The notes beneath the pieces were generated by a model that saw only the letters and a list, made by a program, of their open reading frames with translations, ran no database searches and was not told where the DNA came from. The translations under genes were made by a program, and so were the position numbers. Shown one piece after another: positions 11,888-21,962 of a stretch of 64,000 bases of DNA; position 1 is the first letter of the stretch; each line of letters opens with the position of its first letter. The DNA is from Diadophis punctatus similis (taxonomy: Eukaryota; Chordata; Lepidosauria; Squamata; Dipsadidae): the NCBI GenBank assembly GCA_023053685.1, contig JALIGW010000001.1, positions 55,239,359-55,303,358 on the forward strand, in the 5' to 3' direction.

Positions 11888-12789
11888 GAGTGAGTCCCAC
11901 AATCTATTAAGCAAGTTTCTACATTAAAAAGGGTATAAAGTTAATCTGACAAGATGTGTTTGAAAAATGCAGGTTGACATCTAGTAGTAACTGCAATGTT
12001 TTCAAGGTGTTAATTTAATGGTTTGCCTTAGAATCTTCCAGTATTAATAGAAAATTGATTGTTGTTTTGTACCTCAAAACCTTAGTTTTATAATTATTTA
12101 GATATAGAATTGTGGTATCTCATTACCTTCTCTGATCCCATTAGCGAAGACTGGCAGGTTGATCTTTATAGCTTTAAGTGATTATTCCATTCATGCTGAA
12201 CTCTATCTAGCTGTGCCTAAGGTGAAGTAGGGTTTTCCCTTCCTGCCAGCCAGCTTAATATATCTAATCTCTGAGACTTCCTTACTCCAGGATCATGGCA
12301 AGGGAGACAGTGGTATTAAATTCCATGCTTATCTATCAGAAATAGAGAATTGGCTGTTAAGAATCCCTACTCCAATTCTTTTAGTGCGTTAGCAAGAGTC
12401 AAAATAAAAGAATCTATTTTGACACTAAACACTGTTTTTTTTCATATACGTAAAACTAAATGATGTTGAAATAAATTCCAGAAAGGTCTGCTCTTCACAG
12501 AGTTTCTTCAAATTCCTCAAATAACCATTAATTTTTTAAAAAAACTTAAAAAGTTTCAGTGTATGCAGAGATAAAGCATACATTTTACGATAAGGCATAC
12601 ATAAACAGACTATGAACTACCGGTATATCTTAATTGAGGTACATTTTTACAGTGATGGGCTTAGGTAATTTTTTAAAAAACTATACAATGTGGGGAACTT
12701 TAAACAGTCTTAAAATGAAACTTTAATGCCAAAAAGTAAAGAAAAACTAATTTGGTAATCTGACAATGGTATTCCAGGACTGCAAATGG
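11888..12789. other. Non-coding, no gene seen
   Basis: AT-rich, no supported gene or repeat. Confidence 0.5.
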
Positions 12790-13150
12790 GCATTATTTGG
12801 GGGCGGGGTCTGCAGGTTATGACCACTGGTTCAGCAACTGTTCTAGTTTGCAATAATGCTGAATGATGGGGTTATGACTATTCCTTGGAGTTCTAGCCAT
12901 TGCAGTATCGCCATGGTCACATGATCATGATTTCAAAAATTCCCTGCTGCCTTCCCACAATAAAAGGAAAAACGGCAGGAAATTGGAAGTCACTGACATG
13001 AGATCGTTGCTTAACAACAGCAACCAGGAGTGCCAGAACTGTCATTGTTAGGTGATGCAGTCACATGGCATTGAATTTTACAACTGTGTCACTTGGAAAT
13101 GGCAATCCTAGTCCCAATTGCCATTGTAATTTGAACACTCCCTGTATAGA
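12790..13150 (-). repeat. Interspersed repeat, related copy
   Basis: Contains CATGGTCACATGATCATGAT, TTGCTTAACAACAGCAACCA and GTCACTTGGAAATGGCAATC, shared with 1860-2060 and with the family at 2130 and 24718. Diverged. Confidence 0.5.
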
Positions 13151-14359
13151 GGTTGAATAAGGTCAAAAGCTCACTATTCATGATCATTTTCAAGAATCAG
13201 TTCTAAATAGCTATACAGCTATTGCAATTACTAGGTGTACATTAATTCACTACATTTACAGGAAATTTCCTTTAATGATGATTGGTCATTTAGTCTAATG
13301 TAGTTTGACAACATTATGTGTTGTTTCTGAGACTGCAATCTGGCAGCTTCATTCCCCCCCCCCATGTAGAAAATAATTTGTTATATATCATATATTTGGC
13401 TTAGCAAGTCACAGATTTTACAGATCTAGTTTAGATAAATCCATCCAGTATTTTTCTATCAAAGTTCATTGTGGATTTTCATGGAATCAAAACCATGTAA
13501 TTAGCCAGTACCTGAACTACCAATACCACTAGTTAAAACATCCCATTTTCCTTGCATTGAATCCCTCTTTACTGTGTGCCATAGTATGTGGCTTATTAGA
13601 GGGGAAAATAATAAAATCTTTACTTGTTATATAAGAACAACTTTTATTTCATTAGGAAACTTGGTATCAAGAGGCATAGTAGAAAAACAGCAAAGCAAAA
13701 AATCAGGAATATGATGGAAGAACCAAATACATGGGAAAGCCAGTTAGATTTCAGTGATAACTACTTATGCTGACTTGCATATTTTTATGCCATGCACATT
13801 AAGTTTAGAAAATACAGAAAGTCAGCATTCCTTTCACATAGTTTATTAATGTAGCTAAGGCACGTCTGCTTTATAAATAATATTGTTTTCACTTGAATTT
13901 TCTCCTCCTCTTTCCCATTTTGTGATTGTAATTTTTATCATTCTATCTTTGGCAAATAATCTTTATCTCAGTTAATGAAATAACTGGAATTTAATTTATA
14001 TTCAAACAGTACTCAAGCAATTCATGGATATTTTACAATCATTTCATTACACTCAAAGTACACACATAGATTTCAAGAGCTACAACTATTTTTACAAAAT
14101 CAAGTGATATAGTACGTTTTATCAAATATTTGATATACTTATTAATATAAAAACTATTGAAGAATTTATTAAACATTTTCTCATTGCTAATGTTAACATC
14201 CTGCTTTATTTAAAATAGTTTAATGGACTGTAGTTGCTCCCATAAAAAATACACATACATTTAAAATTTATATTGTTATTAAGCAATATAAGAAAACATA
14301 ATGAGCCAGGATATTATAATTATAATTTAAATTTTTTTTACAAATGTAAAGAGAGCAAA
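13151..14359. other. Non-coding, no gene seen
   Basis: Strongly AT-rich with no open frame or repeat recognised. Confidence 0.5.
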
Positions 14360-14439
14360 AATAGAATAGAATAACAGAGTTGGAAGGGACTTTGGAGGTT
14401 TTCTAGTCCAACCCCCTGCTTAAGCAGGAAACCCTATAC
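14360..14439 (-). mobile_element. CR1 LINE 3' end, segment 1 of an interrupted copy
   Basis: Read on the minus strand this is the familiar CR1 end: GGGGGTTGGACTAGAAAACC, then TCCCTTCCAACTCTGTTATT and an (ATTCT)n tail. The copy continues at 14883-14981 and 20798-21080, split by a hAT and a TA element. Confidence 0.85.
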
Positions 14440-14882
14440 CCGTGACTGCGAACCTATGGCATGCGTGCCACAGCTGGCACGCAGAGTCCTCTCTGCAGGC
14501 ACGCAAGCTGTCGCCTAGCTCAGCTCCACCGCGCATGCGCGTATGCCTCCCGCCAGCTGATTTTTGGGAGGCGCAGGATGGCGGGTCACATGCAGGAGAC
14601 GTGCGTGCATGAGTGGGGGTGGGAGTCTGGGGGGGGTGTGGTGTGGCCCCCTGCGGCCCATTTTTGGTCCCAGGAGGCTGCAGGGAGGCCTACCAGGCCC
14701 AAAATGGGGTTGGGGGGATTCATGCGCACATGCACAGGGAGCCGGGGGTGACGTGCGCATGCATGGGGGAGCGTGCACGCATGCGCAGGGGGGCTGCACA
14801 TTGCATTATGGGTGCCAGCACGCATGCGCTACTGCGCACGCGCGCTTTTGCCACATGACGACAAAAAGGTTAGCTATCACTG
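14440..14882. mobile_element. GC-rich hAT element inside CR1
   Basis: Ends CGTGACTGCGAACCTATGGC and AGGTTAGCTATCACTG are imperfect inverted repeats of the hAT CAGTG type. The flanking 8-mers CCCTATAC and CTCTATAT agree at 6 of 8 positions, and removing the element restores CR1 continuity (ACCCTATATCATTTCAGAC). The interior is rich in CpG and GCATGCG motifs. Open frames of 80-145 codons here are side effects of the GC content. Confidence 0.8.
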
Positions 14883-14981
14883 CTCTATATCATTTCAGAC
14901 AAATGGTTATCCAATCCCTTCTTAAAAACTTCCAGTGTTGGAGCATTTACAACTTCTGGAGCCAAGTTTTTCTACTGATTA
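14883..14981 (-). mobile_element. CR1 LINE, segment 2
   Basis: CATTTCAGACAAATGG, ATCCAATCCCTTCTTAAAAA and GGAGCATTTACAACTTCTGG are CR1 3' untranslated blocks. It ends at CTACTGATTA, where the TA element is inserted. Confidence 0.85.
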
Positions 14982-15483
14982 CCGTATTTTTCGGAGTATA
15001 AGATGCACCCTTTCCCCCCAAAAAAGAGGGTGAAAACTTGGGTGCGTCTTATACACCAAATGTAGCCCCACCCAGCCACCCCCACCCTTTGGCCTCTGCC
15101 TTCCAAGCAATTTACCTCTTTGCAGCAAACAGGGCAGAGCCTAATTAGCACAAGAAGTGATTATCTGCCTGCCAACTGTCAGCTGAGAGGCTGCAGCCAC
15201 GTGCTAAAAATTTATTTATTTATTTATTTATTTGGCTTTTCTTATATGCCGCCCAACTCCCGAGGGACTCAGGGCGGTGTACAACACAAGAAAAATACAA
15301 GAAATAACCAATAAACAGAATCAAAAACATAATATAAAAATTAAAAATTACAGTATAAAAAACAACCATTCAACAACCAAACATACCCGGGGGAGAGTTC
15401 AGCTGGAATTAAGCTCTGCCCCCTGCCTGCAGGAAAAGCCACGTCTTAACGGCTTTTCGGAAGGCCAGCAGGGTGGGGATAGT

Positions 15484-18483
15484 TCAGGTCTCTGGAGGAA
15501 GTTGGTTCCAGAGCGCGGGGCCTGCCACAGAGAAGGCCCTCTCCCTAGGACCCGCCAGCCGGCATTGCTTGGCTGACGGGAGCTGGAGGAGGCCAACTCT
15601 GTGGGCCCTAACCGGTCGAAGGGAAGTATGAGGCAGAATGCGGTCCCGGAGATAACCTGGTCCTAAGCCATGAAGGGCTTTAAAGATGATGATCAACACC
15701 TTGAATTGGACCCGGAGACTAATGGGCAACCAATGCAGCTGGCGGAGTATAGGTGTCACGTGGGTGTACCTTGGTACACCCACCACAGCACGCGCAGCCG
15801 CATTTTGTACCAGTTGGAGTCTCCGGATACTCTTCAAGGGTAGCCCCATGTAGAGCGCGTTGCAGTAGTCCAAACGGGAGGTGACAAGGGTGTGAGTGAC
15901 CGTGAGTAGAGCCTCCTTCTCCAAATATGGCCGCAACTGGTGCACAAGGCGAACCTGTGCAAAGGCCCCCCTAGCCACAGCAGTAAGATGATGCTCCAAT
16001 TTTAGCTGTGGATCTAGGAGGACCCCCAAGTTGAGGACCTGGTCCGAGGGAGTCAGTTTCGCTCCCTCGAGAACCAAGGAGGGACAGTTGTCGTAGTCCT
16101 TAGGAGGCAATATCCAAAGCCACTCAGTCTTGTCAGGGTTGAGTCTGAGTCTGTTCCTCCCCATCCAGATCCTAACGTCGTCCAGGCACTGGCACATTAC
16201 ATCAACTGCCACACTGAAGTCAGACGGGGTGGTGATGTACAGCTGGGTGTCATCAGCGTACTGGTGGAAACGCACCCCATGTCTGCGGATGATCTCACCC
16301 AGCGGTTTCATGTAAATGTTAAACAGGATGGGCGAGAGAACCGACCCCTGAGGCACCCCGCATAACAGGGGCCTAGGGGAGGATCTCTGCCCTCCTGTTA
16401 ACACCGACTGCATCCTATCGGCGAGATAAGAGGAGAACCACCGTAAAACGGTGCCTCCCACTCCCAACTCACTGAGACGATGCAGAAGGATACCATGGTC
16501 GATGGTATCGAAAGCCGCTGAGAGGTCAAGTAGCACCAGGATAGAGGAATTTCCCCCATCCCGGGCCCGCCAGAGATCATCTATCAGAGCGACCAAGGCA
16601 GTTTCTGTACTGTACCCACGCCTGAAACCCGACTGATAGGCATCTAGATGTTCTGTTTCATCCAGAAGTCGCAGAAGTTGAGTAGCCACCACCTTCTCCA
16701 CAACTTTCCCTAAAAAAGGTAAGTTGGAGACCGGACGATAGTTCTTCAAGTCAGCTGGATCCAGGGAAGGCTTCTTCAGGAGGGGTCTCACCACCGCAGT
16801 TTTTAGCGACTGCGGTACGGATCCCTCCCCCAAAGAAGCGATGACCACCGCCCGGATCCAGCTGCGTGTCACCTCCCTGCTGGCCGAGACCAACCAGGAG
16901 GGGCACGGGTCCAATAAACAGGTGGAGGCCCCCATCGCCCCCACAGCTCTGTCCACATCCTCAGGAGAAACAGGCCCAAACTCCTCCCACAACGGTGGAC
17001 TAAGACTAGCCCCCGTCAACTCCATGGACTCTGCCCAGCCAGAGTCCAGGTTTGACCGGATCCGAGCGACTTTATCCGACAGAAACTCTGCGAATTCCTC
17101 AGCTCTACCTTGCAAGTGTTCCTCGCTCCCCCCTTTAGCAAGGAGGGAGCGAGTCACCCTAAACAAGGCGGCTGGGCGAGAATCTGCGGACGCAATAAGA
17201 GCGGAAAAATAAGATCGTTTTGCTGCCCTTATCGCCACTAAATAAGATCTAATGTAAATTCTTAATAGTGTTCGATCGGATTCGGTCTTGCTGGACCTCC
17301 AGCGGCGCTCCAGACGTCTCTTCTGGCGTTTCATCTCCCGGAGCTCCTCCGTAAACCAGGGAGCTTTTCGGGATCCACTGCCACGGAGAGGTCGCAAAGG
17401 CGTAATTCGGTCTAAAGCCCCTGATGCTGCGGTGTTCCAAGCATCCACCAGGGAGTCAGCCGAGTTGCGTACCAGGGTTTCAGGTATTTCCCCAAGTTCC
17501 CTCTGGAATCCTTCCGGCTCCATTAGGCGCCTGGGGCGGAACCACCTAGTCGGTCCCGCCTCCCTGCGGGGGAGGAATGGAACTGCGAAATCCAACCTCA
17601 GTAGGAAATGATCTGACCATGACAGAGGGGTGATGACTATGTCCCTTATCTTCAGATCATCTCTCCACTGCCCCGAGAGAAACACTAGGTCAAGCGTGTG
17701 ACCACCCTCATGAGTCGGACCCTGGATTACTTGGGTCAGGTCCATGGTTGTCATGGAATCCATGAACTCCTGAGCAATCCCAGAGGTTTCGCCAGCAGAA
17801 GGCAAGTTAAAGTCCCCCAGCATCATAAGCCTGGGGAACTCAACTGCCAAGCCGGCTACTGCCTCGAGCAGCTCAGGCAGGGCCTTACCTACGCGGCTGG
17901 GAGGCAGGTACGTTAAGAAAAGGCCCACCTGTACCCCTAAGTCCAACTTCAGAAGGAGCATCTCACACCCAACAATCTCCGGGGCAGGGATCCTACGAGG
18001 ATGCAGGTTTCCGCGTGTTATTATTGCCACTCCTCCCCCCCTTCCCTGGGGTCGGGAATGATGCTGCACTGAGAACCCGTCTGGGCATATCTCGGAGAGA
18101 GCTACTCCTCCCTCCTGGCCCAGCCAGGTCTCAGTTACACAAACCAGGTCCGCCCCCTCTTCTGTGATTAAATCACGTATCAGGGGGGCTTTGTTGGTAA
18201 TTGACCTGGCGTTAAGCAGCATCATCCTGAGCCCAGGGCCCTGAACACCCTGGTTACCAGGTACTCGGGATGAGCAAGATGGAACCACATCGGAGGGGCC
18301 GGAACAAGGGATCGCTTGTACACAGCGAGGTCTCATTCCCCGAGAGTGGCCCACCCCTCTGCTCCCGCCATACCTGCCTCTTCCCATTATGACCGAGATG
18401 TTCCGGCTCTCGTCCCTACCAGAGACCCCCTCCCCTCCCCCGCTGGTCCCCCTCTCATCCTGCAGGCCATCCATACCATCCAT
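15484..18483 (-). CDS. LINE ORF2: AP endonuclease and reverse transcriptase
   Basis: This protein copies LINE RNA into DNA at a nick it makes in the target. The frame is open from 18573, but the codon there is TTG; the first ATG is at 18483, giving 999 residues (31 fewer than numbering from 18573, used here). Endonuclease, about 115-330: NARSITNK at 121, TETW around E148, LGDFN around D254 and SDH at 320-322. Reverse transcriptase, about 590-860: NYRPVSNLPFLGKVVEK at 611, LDLSAAFDTIDH at 682, GVPQGSVLSPILFN at 739 and YADD at 772-775. The C-terminal part (about 920-1020) has the QNAAARAVVGVPR and LHWLPISLRVQFK blocks typical of this group. All catalytic positions are present and no frameshift or stop occurs. 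Confidence 0.9.
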   Translation of the reverse strand: MDGMDGLQDERGTSGGGEGVSGRDESRNISVIMGRGRYGGSRGVGHSRGMRPRCVQAIPCSGPSDVVPSCSSRVPGNQGVQGPGLRMMLLNARSITNKAPLIRDLITEEGADLVCVTETWLGQEGGVALSEICPDGFSVQHHSRPQGRGGGVAIITRGNLHPRRIPAPEIVGCEMLLLKLDLGVQVGLFLTYLPPSRVGKALPELLEAVAGLAVEFPRLMMLGDFNLPSAGETSGIAQEFMDSMTTMDLTQVIQGPTHEGGHTLDLVFLSGQWRDDLKIRDIVITPLSWSDHFLLRLDFAVPFLPRREAGPTRWFRPRRLMEPEGFQRELGEIPETLVRNSADSLVDAWNTAASGALDRITPLRPLRGSGSRKAPWFTEELREMKRQKRRLERRWRSSKTESDRTLLRIYIRSYLVAIRAAKRSYFSALIASADSRPAALFRVTRSLLAKGGSEEHLQGRAEEFAEFLSDKVARIRSNLDSGWAESMELTGASLSPPLWEEFGPVSPEDVDRAVGAMGASTCLLDPCPSWLVSASREVTRSWIRAVVIASLGEGSVPQSLKTAVVRPLLKKPSLDPADLKNYRPVSNLPFLGKVVEKVVATQLLRLLDETEHLDAYQSGFRRGYSTETALVALIDDLWRARDGGNSSILVLLDLSAAFDTIDHGILLHRLSELGVGGTVLRWFSSYLADRMQSVLTGGQRSSPRPLLCGVPQGSVLSPILFNIYMKPLGEIIRRHGVRFHQYADDTQLYITTPSDFSVAVDVMCQCLDDVRIWMGRNRLRLNPDKTEWLWILPPKDYDNCPSLVLEGAKLTPSDQVLNLGVLLDPQLKLEHHLTAVARGAFAQVRLVHQLRPYLEKEALLTVTHTLVTSRLDYCNALYMGLPLKSIRRLQLVQNAAARAVVGVPRYTHVTPILRQLHWLPISLRVQFKVLIIIFKALHGLGPGYLRDRILPHTSLRPVRAHRVGLLQLPSAKQCRLAGPRERAFSVAGPALWNQLPPET

Positions 18484-18637
18484 ACTGGACTGGGTAAAAG
18501 AGCCCGGACCCCCTCCGCTTCTGTTTATACACTCAGCAAAGGGGGGCCAAGCCTTGGTTCCCAGTTTCCTCAAATTGTCTTCTAAAATTTCAAACGTTTC
18601 ATTCTACTCATTCATATCACAGACATAACATTCTCAA

Positions 18638-19210
18638 TCATACAGCATTCATCACTTCCGGGGTACAGTTTGCAATAAATAGTATAAAAGTCATAATAAT
18701 GGAGCCAATAAGTAGGCGGAGGGTGCACCTCCCGATGTTAGCTCCCAGTCTTTGGATCCTGTATTTAGGTCTACCGTGGTCGTTAAACAGCGTCCGGATT
18801 TTTCTGCGATATACCACTGCTCTCTCCCTGATACTAGCATCAGTGAGGCTCAAAACCAAAGTACCATTCTGCAATGTTCTCCCTGGAGTCCAAGATCTTA
18901 CTTTTGCTGCTCGAAAACTCCCCCCGGAGCCCAAAGAGGCAGCCCTGGCCACACCAATCAAAAAAGGCCACGTCGCCACCCAAGTCACAGCAATGATGGT
19001 AATTATCGCATGTGAGTGGGGCTGCAATCGGGGGGGCAAAGTTATCCGAAGGAGTAGCCAGAAAAACAGCCAAAGGGGTCGTCCCAAAACTGCAATGGCA
19101 TCTGCGTTGGTCACTGCGGATCGGCACATTAGCGAGCGTAGATGAGGAAACTGATTAAAAGCTGTCCGGCATGTGAGGGAGCCTTTCTCCAACCAGGCTG
19201 ATTTCATCAT
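18638..19210 (-). CDS. Candidate LINE ORF1, 190 codons
   Basis: An uninterrupted frame with an ATG start (MMKSAWLEKG), ending 64 bp before the frame of ORF2. It lies where ORF1 is expected. I recognise no esterase, RRM, PHD or CCHC motif. There are three hydrophobic stretches (PLWLFFWLLLRITL; IITIIAVTWVATWPFLIGVA; LLIGSIIMTFILFIANC) separated by basic residues. It could be a real accessory protein or just an open stretch of 5' leader; codon-level evidence from other copies is needed. Confidence 0.4.
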   Translation of the reverse strand: MMKSAWLEKGSLTCRTAFNQFPHLRSLMCRSAVTNADAIAVLGRPLWLFFWLLLRITLPPRLQPHSHAIITIIAVTWVATWPFLIGVARAASLGSGGSFRAAKVRSWTPGRTLQNGTLVLSLTDASIRERAVVYRRKIRTLFNDHGRPKYRIQRLGANIGRCTLRLLIGSIIMTFILFIANCTPEVMNAV

Positions 19211-19940
19211 CGGCGAAGGCTGATTGCATCAGCAGAGGGAGAGGCCAATCCCAGGAGAAAAGTAATGGCTGGCCCCTCCGTGAGCAGCAGTCGTGGTCTC
19301 GACCGGAGCTGAAAATTCCCGGTCCCCGGTCAGCTGCTTTTTAATTTAAGGAGGTCAGTTAGAATTTTCAAATTGCCAGCCACCTCGAGAAGTCGGCTAG
19401 AAAGCTAAGGGCTCCAGTAATCGAATCTGGTTCTTCCCCAGGGGCAGCTCGTTATGATAATGAGCCACCCGCGGCATGCAAACTGCAACACACCAGCAAT
19501 AGAGATCGTACGGGAAGCACCCAGCCCAGATCTAATGGCTGGAGGATAGTTCTGAAACGTTGCCCAAAGTCACAGCCAATCCGTTCGGGATAAATACCTG
19601 GGATTGTTCAATAATTCTTGTTCTTCGGGGTTGTTACCCGCCTCCTGGCAATTTTTAGCAAGCTGTGATTTCCGACAAGCTCTGCTATTTCACAAACGCC
19701 ATTTTAACACCAGCGGCGTCTCTCCGAGCTTGGGGATCACTTGCACTTCTCAGTCCTCGTGCCCGGTGTTTTCCTCATCGAAATAGACTGGACTGGTAGG
19801 TTCCTGAGATTTTCCGGTTTTCTATCAACCCACACTAGTTGGAATAAGTTGGGTCAGGAATCTTTAAATCCTCAAAGAAGTAGGTAGCAATGACGGAGGG
19901 CAGTTCTCTTGCGACCACTCCGCTTGGCTCCACCCCGGAA

Positions 19941-20324
19941 GGAAACTAACTATGGTAGCTGCAAGGAGACAGATTGCCTGAAGGTGAACTGCTGGCAATG
20001 TTGGACTGCTGAAACTACATGCAAGGAAGTAAGTCAATAACTATAAATGTTTGTAGAGTGTTCAAATTATTAGACTTATTTTTTAAAGACTGTTTTATTA
20101 TTGTTCTAGGGACAACTTAACAAAATGAAGCTTTTTAAAATAAATGCTTGATCTGAAGAGGCCCAGTGCTATTGTGTCTTCTTTTAAATAGCAGAGAATA
20201 ACTATACTTCCAGAAAGCCACATCAAATTTAAAGATCTGTAAAAGTATAACCTGAAATGTAACAGTGTCCTGTTTAGTAAATTTCCTGACAGTTGGAACA
20301 ATTAGAACTGAAGTTAGAACTGAA
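19941..20324. other. Right half of TA element copy A
   Basis: Non-coding. Blocks AATAACTATAAATG, TTCAAATTATTAGACTTATT and GCCCAGTGCTATTG match 41030-41170 and 57050-57330, placing this inside the TA element. Confidence 0.8.
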
Positions 20325-20390
20325 GTGGTATAGGGTTTCCTGCCTAAGCAGGGGGTTGGACTAGAAGACCTCCAAGGTCCCTTCCAACTC

Positions 20391-20476
<86 letters not shown>
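20325..20476 (+). mobile_element. CR1 3' tail with (TTG)n(TAG)n microsatellite
   Basis: GGGTTTCCTGCCTAAGCAGG, GGGTTGGACTAGAAGACC and TCCCTTCCAACTCTG are the CR1 3' end on the plus strand. Where the (ATTCT)n tail should follow there are about 13 TTG units, then about 15 TAG units up to 20475. It interrupts copy A of the TA element. Confidence 0.8.
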
Positions 20477-20797
20477 AGATAAGGCAGCTGAGTTTAACCC
20501 TGACTTAGTCATGTTTGGAGTAGATCTATTAAAATAATTGGGAGGAGTTAGTGTGACTACATTTAAGAAAATTTTCTGGCATTAATATGCTGCCATAATG
20601 TACATTTCTCCAATTCTTTGCTATTTCTATGGTTCAGGCACACATGCACAGAAATACACAGCAAACAGTTTATATCATCTGTACTGTTCGCTGTTTGGCA
20701 AATTGCTGGGAGGCAGAGGCCTTTTTTCCTTGTTTTCCTCCCCCAAAACTAAGGAGCGTCTTATACTCCAGTGCATCTTATACTCCGAAAAATACGG

Positions 20798-21080
20798 TAA
20801 TTGTTCTAACTGTCAGGAATGTTCTCTTTAGTTCTAGGTTTCTTCTCTCCTTGGTTAGTTCCCACCCATTGCTTCTTGTCCTGCCTTCAGGTGCTTTTGA
20901 GAATAGCTTGACTCCCCCTTCTTTGTGGCAACCCCTGAGATATTGGAACACTGCTATCATATCACCCCTAGTCCTTCTTTTCATCAAACTAGACATACCC
21001 AGTTCCAGTAACCATTCTTTATATGTTGTAGCATCCAGTCCCCCAATTATCTTTGTTGCTCTTGCTGTTAAATCATATGT
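20798..21080 (-). mobile_element. CR1 LINE, segment 3
   Basis: TAATTGTTCTAACTGTCAGG, TTCTCTCCTTGGTTAG, CCCACCCATTGCTTCTTGTC and CTTCTTTGTGGCAACCCC are CR1 3' UTR blocks that continue segment 2 exactly from the TA target. Confidence 0.85.
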
Positions 21081-21235
21081 ATAACATTAAATTTGGATTG
21101 ACTAGTTCATACAGGAATGCTAAATAGCAATAGAGCCAGATCCAATTCACGTAGAGAATTTCACAGCACCAAGCTAGTCTGTTGTGTTACACAAGGAATC
21201 TGTGAATTCTAGTAATAAATTTCTCTCAATACACC
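21081..21235. other. Non-coding spacer
   Basis: No feature recognised. Confidence 0.5.
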
Positions 21236-21716
21236 TTTTATTTACTTATTTGTTTTAAATATTTTTATCATTGCCCATCTTAAGAAACAGAACTCGTGTG
21301 CTTCACAACAGCAATAAAAACCAAAGGCAACAAAAACAGTAACATTCAAACACAAACCTAGTGACCCAGCCATCCAACAAGCCATCTCAAAACCTGGCCT
21401 CCCTCTATTCCAGTACTTGGGAAAAGAGCCAGCTCTTAACAATCTTTCAGAAGGCTAAGAGAATGGAGGCTTGTTGGAAGGCTGCCACAGAAAAGGTGCA
21501 CTTCCTAAATCCCACCAGATGGTAACATTTAAGGGAAGAGATCTAGAGCAGCGGTTCTTAACCTTTTTAGTGGTCCGCACCCCCCTTGAATCTGAAAATA
21601 AGTTCTTGCACCCCCTTAAAAATGTGTGTATATTCTTTATTTAAGAAAAAGCATTTATTGCATAAACAAATGCCATGTTTATTTACAATATATATTACTA
21701 TATATTATATAGTATA

Positions 21717-21877
21717 TTTCGCGGGTGTTTGTATGTAGGTCTTTGGTTATTTGGGTTTTCTCCCGTGTGAAATTGGAAGTGTCTTGGCAACGTTTCGATG
21801 AAGTCTCATTCATCATCATCAGGCTGGTGTCTTCTGCTTCCTGCTTCTAGGATACAAACATACAAACACCCGCGAAA
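21717..21877 (-). mobile_element. Penelope-like fragment with 20 bp inverted ends and hammerhead-like core
   Basis: A perfect inverted repeat, TTTCGCGGGTGTTTGTATGT at 21717-21736 against its complement at 21858-21877, bounds this segment. On the minus strand 21822-21792 reads CTGATGA, a stem GATGAA/TTCATC with loop TGAGAC, then CGAAAC. That is a full hammerhead-type core for helix II and both conserved blocks. Penelope-like retroelements are known to carry hammerhead ribozymes, so I assign it there, tentatively. Confidence 0.5.
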
Positions 21878-21886
21878 ACCTCAGAA

Positions 21887-21962
21887 AACACACACACACA
21901 CACACACATATATATAATATATATAATATATATAATATATATTATATTATATTACTATATAA
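21887..21962. repeat. AC then AT-rich microsatellite
   Basis: (CA)n of about 22 bases followed by TATATAATATATA-type repeats. Confidence 0.85.

Larger units (their letters stand above)
15209..19940 (-). mobile_element. Full-length L2/CR1-group LINE
   Basis: A 4.7 kb non-LTR retrotransposon on the minus strand. Its 3' end (low coordinates) has the GCCGCCCTGAGTCCC ... GGGAGTTGGGCGGC box, then an AAAT-repeat tail. Its 5' end lies near GGGTGGAGCCAAGCGG at about 19935, because copy A resumes right after it. It holds a 190-codon upstream frame and an intact endonuclease/RT ORF2. The open frame, full length and sharp boundaries suggest a recent insertion. The clade is set from protein and tail style; L2 and CR1/L3 are both possible. 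Confidence 0.85.
14982..20797. mobile_element. TA-targeting element copy A (interrupted by LINE)
   Basis: Termini CCGTATTTTTCGGAGTATAA and TATACTCCGAAAAATACGG are inverted repeats flanked by TA. Only 14982-15208 and about 19941-20797 belong to the element. The two parts match the ends and body of copy C (40627-41599), and the middle is a full-length LINE. Without the element the CR1 host reads GATTAATTGTTCTAAC, so the target duplication is TA. No transposase; probably a Tc1/mariner-type non-autonomous element. Confidence 0.85.

Noticed and set aside
14461..15001. Overlapping frames of 79-145 codons on both strands
   Set aside because: Caused by high GC in a hAT element; no domain and interrupted CR1/TA context.
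16841..17212. Plus-strand frames within the LINE (up to 123 codons)
   Set aside because: Antisense shadows of ORF2.
18484..18573. Start of LINE ORF2 at 18573
   Set aside because: The codon is TTG; the first ATG is at 18483.
20392..20475. Trinucleotide tract as a coding repeat
   Set aside because: It is a microsatellite tail of CR1 with no surrounding frame.
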